Assembly (NCBI RefSeq): GCF_050313795.1
Contig: NZ_JBNPMC010000066.1
Location: 1 to 8,479, forward strand
Direction: 5' to 3'
DNA length: 8,479 nucleotides
Origin: CAMBRQ01 sp945870325
GTDB taxonomy: Bacteria > Bacillota > Clostridia > Lachnospirales > Lachnospiraceae
Positions 1 to 5,709 of this stretch are shown here, piece after piece. Both the position numbers and the translations under genes were made by a program. Each line of letters starts with the position of its first letter. Position 1 is the stretch's first letter. The notes under the pieces are model-generated. The model did no database searches and had not been told where the DNA came from. It was given only the letters and a program-made list of their open reading frames with translations.

Positions 1-33
1 GGTATTTCTGCAATAAGAATCCGCAGAAATACT
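1..33. repeat. Short hairpin at the window edge
   Basis: A perfect 10-bp inverted repeat, GTATTTCTGC (2-11) and GCAGAAATAC (23-32), encloses an 11-nt loop. On the plus strand no T-run follows directly; the nearest is about 15 nt on. On the minus strand any T-run would lie beyond the window. It could be the terminator of a leftward transcript, such as one starting near the LexA box at 172-183, or part of the end of a neighbouring gene. The pairing is seen directly; the role is open. Confidence 0.4.
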
Positions 34-122
34 GGCATATTCCGTACTTTTTGTTTAATTATCAGTGCGAGATATAAAATCTATTGGAAGTTAACATTGT
101 TCCCTTGTAGGCAAATAAGTGT

Positions 123-160
123 AAAAATGGAAAAAACCTTTATTTGCAAGGGCTTGTGGA
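123..160. repeat. Imperfect direct repeat, copy 1
   Basis: This stretch begins AAAAATGG, then an A-run, CCT, TATTTGCAAGGG, and ends GGA. It aligns with 188-226 with few differences: a one-base gap in the A-run, two extra bases after CCT, and scattered substitutions. The two copies start 65 bp apart, about six helical turns, with a LexA-type box between them. Each copy has a weak internal symmetry (CCTT...AAGG in this copy), as binding sites of tyrosine recombinases or dimeric regulators often do. Function is unknown. Confidence 0.5.
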
Positions 161-170
161 GATTTTGTTC

Positions 171-184
171 AGAACATATGTTCT
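171..184. promoter_or_regulatory. LexA (SOS) box, left
   Basis: AGAACATATGTTCT is a perfect 14-bp palindrome containing GAACATATGTTC, which fits the Gram-positive LexA/DinR consensus GAAC-N4-GTTC. The same 14-bp core recurs at 3241-3254 in front of the repair genes. No plus-strand gene starts just downstream, since 249-2966 is coded on the opposite strand. The likeliest target is therefore a leftward gene beyond position 1, possibly SOS-induced. I could not find convincing -35/-10 boxes around it in either direction. Confidence 0.7.
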
Positions 185-187
185 TAG

Positions 188-226
188 AAAAATGGTAAAA
201 CCTGTGTATTTTCAAGGGTTTCAGGA
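188..226. repeat. Imperfect direct repeat, copy 2
   Basis: Partner of 123-160. It shares AAAAATGG, AAAA, CCT, TATTT, CAAGGG, TT and a final GGA in the same order and spacing, with one single-base and one two-base indel. It lies between the LexA box (171-184) and the 3' end of the polymerase-like gene (stop at 249-251), where it may also form part of that gene's 3' untranslated region. I see no third copy in the window. Confidence 0.5.
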
Positions 227-248
227 ATTCTAAGAATAAAATTGGGGT

Positions 249-2966
249 CTACTGAATCTGTTTGCGGCGTTCGTAAGCACGGCGATTCTGTTCTCGTTTA
301 AGCATTCTCTGGTGCTCCTTGCGGTGTCGTTCACAGCGGCAGGTTGCAGTATCTCTGGCATCAACCGCTATCTTGCAGCCGCAGTCAATACAGGTGATGA
401 TCTTGGTAGCTTTGGGTTTGTATCCCCGACAGTCGTCGCAGTATTTCTGATTTGGAGAAGATGGGAGGAAACGGAGTCCGCATTGCCTGCACTGAATGCT
501 TCCGGCGGGAACATTCTTCTGGAGATTGGCGACAATCTGGTGTCCAAAACACTGCCAGAGGAGTTCCTTGTGTGGTGTTTTCTTCGTATATAGATGTCGA
601 ACCAGCATATCGCATACTTCGGATTCTGAATGGCCGCAGTCCAGAAGTTCTTTCCGTATGCTTTGTATTACATAATCAATGTTGTCTTTTTGCTCTGGTC
701 CCAGGCGGAAATGATAATGGCGGTTTAGATGGTTGTATTTATCAATGACCTGCTGATCAATTTGGATGCGGGGCTTCTGCATCAGTTTGGTATAGGAGAA
801 TTTTCCAAAGTCTTTAACGGTTAGCCGGATAGGCTTGTAAGTAATCTTATTTTCTAATTTATCTATGAGACTTTGGCAGTTAGGTTCTGTCTGGTCGGCT
901 GTCTTACCCTTTGCATATTGGAAGAAATGCGGAAGTTTTTTCTTCGTGTATGCCTGAATCAGATCATTGATGTGCGGAGGGCGTTTCGGCATATAGAGGG
1001 TCTTAGCCATGTCGATGCAGAAGTTGTTCTCCATGCATAGGAGTTTGATGACGTTTAGTGCTTCTTCTTTTTTAGAAGCAGTCGCATGTGACCAATCGGT
1101 ATAATTGAAGACTTTGGCAATGCTATTGCTGTAATAACCGATATTACCGCCCGTGTAGGCTGCATTCAGTCCGCGATAGAGCGCATCGGAAGTGAGGGCA
1201 GTCGGCTGCGCTTTCTTCATATCGTAATAGAGTGGAACGATATGATCGTTCTGAATATTGCGTTCGGCAACCTTTACTAAAGTCTTGTCAGCGACTACCA
1301 ATGCACGATCTCCATCAACATCGAATTGGAGGATCTTAGAGATTGGGTCATGAGTGCTGGTGTAGATGGCATTGGTGCGAAACCAATAGGTGGTTGTATC
1401 TGTGACGGTATTCCGGCGGATTGCGTGTTCCCGATATAAATGAGGACTTCGCAGACAGTCTAATTTCTCATTATGGGAGAACAGGCGACAGGAGACCTGA
1501 CCGTTGCTTAGTAGTCCGGTCGGAACTGGATTGCCAAGGAAGAGATGCTCGCAAAAGGCATACAGGTCTGGCACCAGGAACGTGTATTTTCCATTAATCT
1601 CGAGTTTCCCGGCGCGGAATTCCCGTACCAGGCTCTTTTTGATCTCCCTTAGTCTGGCTCTGCAATATTCATCCTGCAGCATCTCTGGGTATAGTTCCAG
1701 TGCCTGTTGAAGCCAGGTCTTATTACTGTTACCTGGTACGACACCGAAGATACGAAGGATGGTCTGCTTATCAGAAGAGATTCTCTCCAGGGTGTTCTGC
1801 GAGCGGCGAACTAACTGATCGATCTCATCATCTGTAATGTCGGTTAGTGTCTGTAGCATCTGGTAGTTGATTGTTGCATCGGAGTAATGGTCTTCTTCCA
1901 TATTGCAAATTCCGGCCTGACAGTTGTGCATCTTGAAAAATTGCTGGTATTCCTCCCAGGAATCATAATATTGATACATCTTGAACTGGCTTTTAGTCAG
2001 GATAATCTGTATGCGGTCTTGGATAATATCCCATTCTTTGCCGTAAATATCCTGAATGACAGGAGAGGCATCATGTTCTCTTATGAATCGGACGAAATCG
2101 AACGAGGCAAGCAATCCTTTCACCCAGGGGAGACGAACCATGAAGTTCTTCTTCGATAGACGAGGGAGTATCATGCCACATCCATCGGTGTGTGGAATGG
2201 GCACGTCCATGAACTTGCGCTCAACCTGGTATGTGTCATCATGGATAAAGTCCACTTCGCAATTAACCGAAGTTTCAAAATCCGGCACCACAATACAGCG
2301 TTGAATATCAAAATCCTCCCAGACTTCTGTGGCGGAGTTGGAGAGGGCAAGATAAGCCAGATATTTATTGACATTGATTCCTCCATGCTGGTTGATCGTG
2401 TCGATAGAAAGACCGCACATTAAGGTCTTTTCTATCCTCTGCCACAGAGATTCTTTGATAAAGACGGTTTTTTTAGTACGAATCTGTCCTGCGGAGGAAG
2501 TGAAGTAACGATATGCTTCACCTTGATAAGAAAAGCCGTTCTTAATCAACTGTTCGATGATGTCATAGAAGAAAGTCTGTACTACTATGATGGAAGTGGT
2601 AAGTTCTCCGGTCTTCATTCCAGCGGTTCTTGTCAGAGTGGATTCAAAGATAGAGATTATCCGTGAATCGGTCAGTTTTTCTTCTTGTAATGTACGTCTG
2701 ACAGTGGAAGAAGCAGGGAATTCACTTGTTAGTTGTTGCTTATATTCCCGTATTTTCTGGTTGATATGGGTGGAAATCAGTTTTTTCTTTGCTAGTTTTT
2801 CACTACTCCAATCCTTAGTATCGGCAGAGTTTAGAAGATTCTTGTACCTGATATAATGTAGCATACGGTTGTGCAACTGCTGTTCGGTTTCTGTATAGAA
2901 ACAACCGGTATCAAGGGAATAGATATGTATTTGGTTTTTTAGAGATGTATGGTTGTTGTCTATCAT
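249..2966 (-). CDS. Cellular RdRP-like two-barrel RNA polymerase homologue with C-terminal zinc-finger-like clusters
   Basis: The protein is about 905 residues. Residues 261-264 are DGCG, followed by a basic stretch and L-P-W-V-K283-G284, as in the first barrel of eukaryotic RNA-dependent RNA polymerases. R506-S-P-H509 precedes D549-V-D551-G-D553, the DxDGD magnesium-binding triad shared by RdRPs, phage YonO and RNA polymerase beta prime. Next come N608-x-G610-x-x-S613-N614, I-D652-x-x-K655 and L-P-H-F (678-681), resembling the RdRP segments NLGxxSN, vDxxKtG and yPxF in the same order. C826/C829/C843/C846 form a likely zinc site. C859/C862/C864/C876/C878 form a second cluster, then a basic Arg/Lys-rich tail. 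An open frame runs upstream to a TTG at 3038, but the ATG at 2966 has AGAAGG 6 nt upstream, so I chose it. The family assignment rests on motif order; the template (RNA or DNA) and biological role are unknown. Confidence 0.78.
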   Translation of the reverse strand: MIDNNHTSLKNQIHIYSLDTGCFYTETEQQLHNRMLHYIRYKNLLNSADTKDWSSEKLAKKKLISTHINQKIREYKQQLTSEFPASSTVRRTLQEEKLTDSRIISIFESTLTRTAGMKTGELTTSIIVVQTFFYDIIEQLIKNGFSYQGEAYRYFTSSAGQIRTKKTVFIKESLWQRIEKTLMCGLSIDTINQHGGINVNKYLAYLALSNSATEVWEDFDIQRCIVVPDFETSVNCEVDFIHDDTYQVERKFMDVPIPHTDGCGMILPRLSKKNFMVRLPWVKGLLASFDFVRFIREHDASPVIQDIYGKEWDIIQDRIQIILTKSQFKMYQYYDSWEEYQQFFKMHNCQAGICNMEEDHYSDATINYQMLQTLTDITDDEIDQLVRRSQNTLERISSDKQTILRIFGVVPGNSNKTWLQQALELYPEMLQDEYCRARLREIKKSLVREFRAGKLEINGKYTFLVPDLYAFCEHLFLGNPVPTGLLSNGQVSCRLFSHNEKLDCLRSPHLYREHAIRRNTVTDTTTYWFRTNAIYTSTHDPISKILQFDVDGDRALVVADKTLVKVAERNIQNDHIVPLYYDMKKAQPTALTSDALYRGLNAAYTGGNIGYYSNSIAKVFNYTDWSHATASKKEEALNVIKLLCMENNFCIDMAKTLYMPKRPPHINDLIQAYTKKKLPHFFQYAKGKTADQTEPNCQSLIDKLENKITYKPIRLTVKDFGKFSYTKLMQKPRIQIDQQVIDKYNHLNRHYHFRLGPEQKDNIDYVIQSIRKELLDCGHSESEVCDMLVRHLYTKKTPHKELLWQCFGHQIVANLQKNVPAGSIQCRQCGLRFLPSSPNQKYCDDCRGYKPKATKIITCIDCGCKIAVDARDTATCRCERHRKEHQRMLKREQNRRAYERRKQIQ

Positions 2967-2972
2967 AGATAT

Positions 2973-2978
2973 CCTTCT
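2973..2978 (-). promoter_or_regulatory. Ribosome binding site deciding the start at 2966
   Basis: On the minus strand AGAAGG lies 6 nt before the ATG at 2966-2964. The in-frame ATG at 2987 and the TTG at 3038 have no comparable purine-rich sequence at the right distance, so the 905-residue form is preferred over a 929-residue form. Confidence 0.6.
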
Positions 2979-3167
2979 TTCATTCATAATTAGATGGGGA
3001 AATGTTGACCTTTGTACACCGACGCTATTGTTGTACAAGAATATGATTTAAGAAAATATGTGTATGAATATATAAGAATAATGATATACCGGTTCATATA
3101 TTAATAAGTAGAAATAATATATGATAATCGGAATATCCAATTTTACAATTATAAAGTGGTTGTGATT

Positions 3168-3196
3168 AATATATCATCTGAAAAGATATATGTCAA
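3168..3196 (-). promoter_or_regulatory. Sigma-A-type promoter for the polymerase-like gene
   Basis: On the minus strand TTGACA (3196-3191), a 17-bp spacer (3190-3174) and TATATT (3173-3168) form a near-consensus promoter. Transcription would begin near 3161, leaving about 195 nt of untranslated leader before the ATG at 2966. No LexA box overlaps it, but the nearest LexA palindrome (3241-3254) is about 45 bp upstream of its -35 box. The gene may thus be transcribed without SOS induction, or be affected only indirectly by LexA binding next door. Confidence 0.65.
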
Positions 3197-3231
3197 TAAT
3201 AAAATTCCGATTAAACAATTATAGAAAAAAC

Positions 3232-3260
3232 TTGACAACAAGAACATATGTTCTTATAAT
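3232..3260 (+). promoter_or_regulatory. SOS promoter of the repair cassette
   Basis: TTGACA (3232-3237), a 17-bp spacer and TATAAT (3255-3260) make a full-consensus sigma-A promoter with a start expected near 3267. A LexA palindrome fills most of the spacer, so bound LexA would block RNA polymerase directly. A consensus promoter under a strong operator suggests tight repression and high output once LexA is cleaved. Confidence 0.85.
3240..3255. promoter_or_regulatory. LexA box 1, inside the promoter spacer
   Basis: AAGAACATATGTTCTT is a perfect 16-bp palindrome with the core GAACATATGTTC (3242-3253), matching GAAC-N4-GTTC. It lies between the -35 and -10 boxes, touching the first T of the -10 box. 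The 14-bp core is identical to the box at 171-184. Confidence 0.85.
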
Positions 3261-3268
3261 GAAAATAG

Positions 3269-3284
3269 CAGAACAGATGTTCTG
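3269..3284. promoter_or_regulatory. LexA box 2, just after the transcription start
   Basis: CAGAACAGATGTTCTG has perfect 6-bp arms and the core GAACAGATGTTC (3271-3282), again GAAC-N4-GTTC, with an asymmetric centre AGAT. Its centre is 29 bp from that of box 1, close to three helical turns, so two LexA dimers could sit on nearly the same face of the DNA. It would lie at about +3 to +18 of the transcript. Confidence 0.75.
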
Positions 3285-3286
3285 GA

Positions 3287-3373
3287 ATGGGGATTGAATT
3301 ATTTGAGTCCAGAATGATATGGATATTGAAAGACTTTGTAAAGTGGTTAATGAAGAAAGGTCGTGAAAAATAA
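3287..3373 (+). CDS. Possible 28-residue peptide in the SOS leader
   Basis: An ATG at 3287 opens a frame of 28 codons ending in TAA at 3371-3373, only 23 nt before the radical SAM start. A second in-frame ATG at 3314 would give 19 residues. The C-terminal part reads MIWILKDFVKWLMKKGREK, with alternating hydrophobic and lysine residues typical of a cationic amphipathic or membrane-active helix. Translation support is weak: no clear Shine-Dalgarno precedes 3287, and the leader to that ATG is only about 20 nt. It may be a leader peptide, a small SOS-induced protein, or chance. I do not recognise a family. Confidence 0.25.
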   Translation: MGIELFESRMIWILKDFVKWLMKKGREK

Positions 3374-3396
3374 CGACGGCGAAGGAGCGTAGTAAT

Positions 3397-4737
3397 ATGA
3401 GAATTCAGGAATCTATGACGCTGTATGAAAAACTGAATATCTTAACCGATGCGGCGAAGTATGATGTGGCATGTACCTCCAGTGGCACATCCCGTAAGAA
3501 TGACGGAACCGGGATGGGAAGTTGCGAACAGTCTGGAATCTGCCATAGTTTTTCGGCGGATGGCAGGTGTATCTCGCTGTTGAAGATCTTGTTTACGAAT
3601 GAATGTATCTATGACTGTAAGTATTGTGTGAATCGCAGGAGTAATGATGTAGTGCGGACGTCTTTTACGCCGGACGAAGTGTGTATGCTTACGATGGAGT
3701 TCTATCGTAGGAATTATATTGAAGGATTATTTTTAAGTTCAGGAATCCTTAAGAGCCCTGACTATACGATGGAATTGATCTATGCCACGTTGTACAAGTT
3801 GAGGAGAGAATGCAATTTTCAGGGATATATCCATGTGAAAGCAATTCCTGGGGCGAATCAGGAACTGATACAGAGAGTTGGATTCTTGGCGGATAGAATG
3901 AGTGTAAACCTTGAATTGCCAACAGCGGAGAGTCTGAAGATGCTGGCTCCGCATAAGACCAGGAAGAAGATACTCACACCTATGCGGCTGGTGCAGACCC
4001 GAATGACAGAGAATAAGCAGGAGATACAACTGTATCGGAATGCCCCGCGATTTGTTCCGGCCGGACAGAGTACCCAGATGATCATAGGGGCAACACCAGA
4101 GACGGATTATCAGATTATGCAGGTGGCGGAATCCTTGTATCAGAAGTTTGAATTGAAAAGGGTCTTCTACTCGGCATTCGTGCATGTGAATGAGGATTCG
4201 GCTCTTCCGGCAAAGACGGATGAGGGTCCTCCATTATTGAGAGAACATCGGCTATATCAGGCAGATTGGCTGCTCAGGTATTACCATTTTCAGGCGGGTG
4301 AACTTTTGTCAGAGGAGAATCCGAATTTTAATGTGTTGTTTGATCCCAAGTGCAATTGGGCGCTGAAGCATCTGGAACAGTTTCCGGTGGAGATTAACCG
4401 GGCAGACTATAAGATGCTGCTTCGGGTGCCGGGAATTGGGTATAAATCGGCGGTCAGGATTGTGAAAGCACGGAGGCTTGGGTCGCTGGATTTTCAAGAT
4501 CTTAAGAAGATTGGCGTAGTTCTGAAGCGGGCACTGTACTTTATTACATGCAGTGGTAAGATGATGTATCCCACGAAGATAGAGGAAGATTATATTACAA
4601 GGAATCTTCTGGATTCGGGGGAAAAATTACCAAAAGAGATTACCAATATGGGATATCGGCAATTGTCGTTATTTGATGATGTGAGGTTTAGGGAGAATTT
4701 TTATGAGAGCAGTTATGAAAACCATATATGTATGTAG
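3397..4737 (+). CDS. Putative DNA modification/repair radical SAM protein (UDG-linked family)
   Basis: The 446-residue protein has the radical SAM cluster motif C70-x3-C74-x2-C77 (CIYDCKYC), which binds the 4Fe-4S cluster that cleaves S-adenosylmethionine. C26, C43, C49 and C58 precede it and could hold a further metal or cluster. Near the C terminus, LRVPGIGYKSAVRIVKAR (residues 342-359) is a helix-hairpin-helix DNA-binding motif. This combination matches the family named 'putative DNA modification/repair radical SAM protein', known to co-occur with a DUF4130 protein and often with a uracil-DNA-glycosylase-like domain; the reaction is not established. AAGGAG (3382-3387) lies 9 nt before the ATG. 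It is the first full-length gene after the LexA-controlled promoter, and its end overlaps the next gene by 35 bp, implying translational coupling. The protein appears intact. Confidence 0.88.
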   Translation: MRIQESMTLYEKLNILTDAAKYDVACTSSGTSRKNDGTGMGSCEQSGICHSFSADGRCISLLKILFTNECIYDCKYCVNRRSNDVVRTSFTPDEVCMLTMEFYRRNYIEGLFLSSGILKSPDYTMELIYATLYKLRRECNFQGYIHVKAIPGANQELIQRVGFLADRMSVNLELPTAESLKMLAPHKTRKKILTPMRLVQTRMTENKQEIQLYRNAPRFVPAGQSTQMIIGATPETDYQIMQVAESLYQKFELKRVFYSAFVHVNEDSALPAKTDEGPPLLREHRLYQADWLLRYYHFQAGELLSEENPNFNVLFDPKCNWALKHLEQFPVEINRADYKMLLRVPGIGYKSAVRIVKARRLGSLDFQDLKKIGVVLKRALYFITCSGKMMYPTKIEEDYITRNLLDSGEKLPKEITNMGYRQLSLFDDVRFRENFYESSYENHICM

Positions 4738-5491
4738 TGATACGGTTACAGGTATCTTTTCGGGGATTTATGATGCGTGGAAGGCCGGGATGACAGAAGA
4801 AGAGTGTGGGATTGCGTTAAAAGGAATGCTGGAGCAGCAGTTATTCTGCGATTATGTAGAAGTGGAGGAGACGGAGCATAAGGCGATTGCGGTTGAGGCA
4901 TTGATTAAGAAGCATCTGGGAAGACAGGCGTATTGGGATATCTATCATGCAGTATTGTCTTCCGACAGGGAAAAAGGAGATGCGGTTCTTGGTACCATGC
5001 TGGCAGCGAAGACCTTGCCTGACAGTACGAAGATTATGGAGCATCTGAGTCACCCGAAGGTGGAGAAGGTATTCGAATTAAGCCGTAATGTAGGTGGAGA
5101 AGCACATGCTCTGAAGGGGTTTTTAAGATTCAGGGAATTGGAAAATGGGGTATTATATGCGCGGATTACGCCGAAGGCTCAAGTACTGACCTGTCTGGCT
5201 CCGCATTTTGCAGATCGATTGCCGCTGGAGAATTGGATGATACATGATAAGACCCATGACATGTTCGTAGTACATGAAGCGGGAAAAAAGTGGGTGTTGT
5301 TGTGGGATGAACTGTGGAATGATATGGATGGGAATCTTCAGTTTTCTGAAAAAGAGATGGAGTATGAAAGATTGTGGAAAGGATTCTGTCATACCATTGC
5401 TATTGAATCCAGAGAGAATCCCAGGTGTCAGTTACAGCATCTGCCGCTTCGATTCCGTCCGAATATGGTGGAATTCGACGAGAAAAGTTAG
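4703..5491 (+). CDS. DUF4130 / 'probable DNA metabolism protein', partner of the radical SAM protein
   Basis: The 262-residue soluble protein lacks signal or membrane segments and cysteine clusters. It matches the DUF4130 family by overall layout: an N-terminal segment starting with MKTIYVCSDTVTGIFSGIYD, a central VGGEAHALKGFLRF block, a LAPHFADRLP-x-x-NWMIHD segment, and the C-terminal LQHLPLRFRPNMVEF signature. The family is known mainly from its strict pairing with the preceding radical SAM gene; in many bacteria it is fused to a uracil-DNA-glycosylase-like domain, which is absent here. Its activity is unknown. The start at 4703 is supported by AGGGAG (4690-4695) 7 nt upstream; the internal ATG at 4715 would be too far from it. 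The gene overlaps the radical SAM gene by 35 bp, so the two are almost certainly co-transcribed and should share LexA control. Confidence 0.85.
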   Translation: MRAVMKTIYVCSDTVTGIFSGIYDAWKAGMTEEECGIALKGMLEQQLFCDYVEVEETEHKAIAVEALIKKHLGRQAYWDIYHAVLSSDREKGDAVLGTMLAAKTLPDSTKIMEHLSHPKVEKVFELSRNVGGEAHALKGFLRFRELENGVLYARITPKAQVLTCLAPHFADRLPLENWMIHDKTHDMFVVHEAGKKWVLLWDELWNDMDGNLQFSEKEMEYERLWKGFCHTIAIESRENPRCQLQHLPLRFRPNMVEFDEKS

Positions 5492-5612
5492 TAATAACTG
5501 AAATAGTCCGGAAAAAGAAGGGTGGCAGATATCAGATGAAGAGGAGGCAATAACAGAAAACATAGGGAAAATGTAGAAATACAAAGAAAGGCTGCGCCAT
5601 GAAAAGTTTCTA

Positions 5613-5621
5613 TGCTATAAT
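5613..5621 (+). promoter_or_regulatory. Possible extended -10 promoter for the helicase gene
   Basis: TGCTATAAT gives a consensus TATAAT (5616-5621) with an upstream TGn extension, which can act without a good -35 box. At 17-bp spacing the -35 position reads TGCGCC, a poor match. The transcript would start near 5628, about 80 nt before the favoured helicase start. This would allow expression independent of LexA. Confidence 0.4.
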
Positions 5622-5700
5622 AAAAAAGTGTCTGCATGAGTGAAACATGGTATCTAAGAATTCGGCAGATAAAAGGGTGGAGAAAAGAAATTATGGATAT

Positions 5701-5704
5701 GGAG
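5701..5704 (+). promoter_or_regulatory. Ribosome binding site deciding the helicase start
   Basis: GGAG (within TATGGAG) lies 5 nt before the ATG at 5710 and 11 nt before another in-frame ATG at 5716. The upstream ATG at 5647 has no purine-rich site. The true start is thus probably 5710 or 5716. Confidence 0.5.
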
Positions 5705-5709
5705 TAATG

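Larger units (their letters stand above)
2967..3396. other. Divergent AT-rich regulatory region
   Basis: This 430-bp region lies between the start of the polymerase-like gene and the start of the radical SAM gene. It is markedly more AT-rich than the flanking genes between about 3040 and 3265. It holds two back-to-back promoters whose -35 boxes are only 35 bp apart (3196 and 3232), two LexA boxes on the rightward side, a roughly 195-nt leader for the leftward gene, a roughly 130-nt leader for the rightward genes, and a possible small peptide frame at 3287-3373. I see no RNA gene or recognisable riboswitch. Confidence 0.7.
5492..5709 (+). other. Gap between the DUF4130 gene and the helicase gene
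   Basis: This stretch of about 220 bp has no rho-independent terminator and no LexA box, so read-through from the SOS promoter into the helicase gene is possible. It contains an AGGAGG (5542-5547) with no usable start after it and an extended -10 element at 5613-5621. The helicase reading frame is open back to an ATG at 5647, but that start has no ribosome binding site. Confidence 0.45.

Noticed and set aside
312..593. Plus-strand open frame with a lipoprotein-like N terminus (hydrophobic stretch then AAGC)
   Set aside because: It lies wholly antisense to the 3' part of the polymerase-like gene, whose protein motifs show that the minus strand is coding. The lipobox resemblance is chance from the reverse complement.
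1235..1251. Inverted repeat GAACGAT-ATG-ATCGTTC resembling a LexA box
   Set aside because: The GAAC and GTTC halves are 9 bp apart rather than 4, and it lies inside the coding sequence of the polymerase-like gene. A chance palindrome is the simpler explanation.
3038..3038. TTG at 3038 as the start of the polymerase-like protein
   Set aside because: There is no ribosome binding site at a usable distance, while the ATG at 2966 has AGAAGG 6 nt upstream. The extra 24 residues show no domain features.
3039..3240. Partial repeats of ACAATTATA in the AT-rich promoter region
   Set aside because: The matches are short and in very AT-rich DNA, so they are expected by chance. There is no regular spacing to suggest an array or an origin.
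5599..5643. 14-codon frame just before the helicase gene
   Set aside because: It is very short, overlaps the likely -10 element, and so would begin upstream of the transcription start expected from that element.
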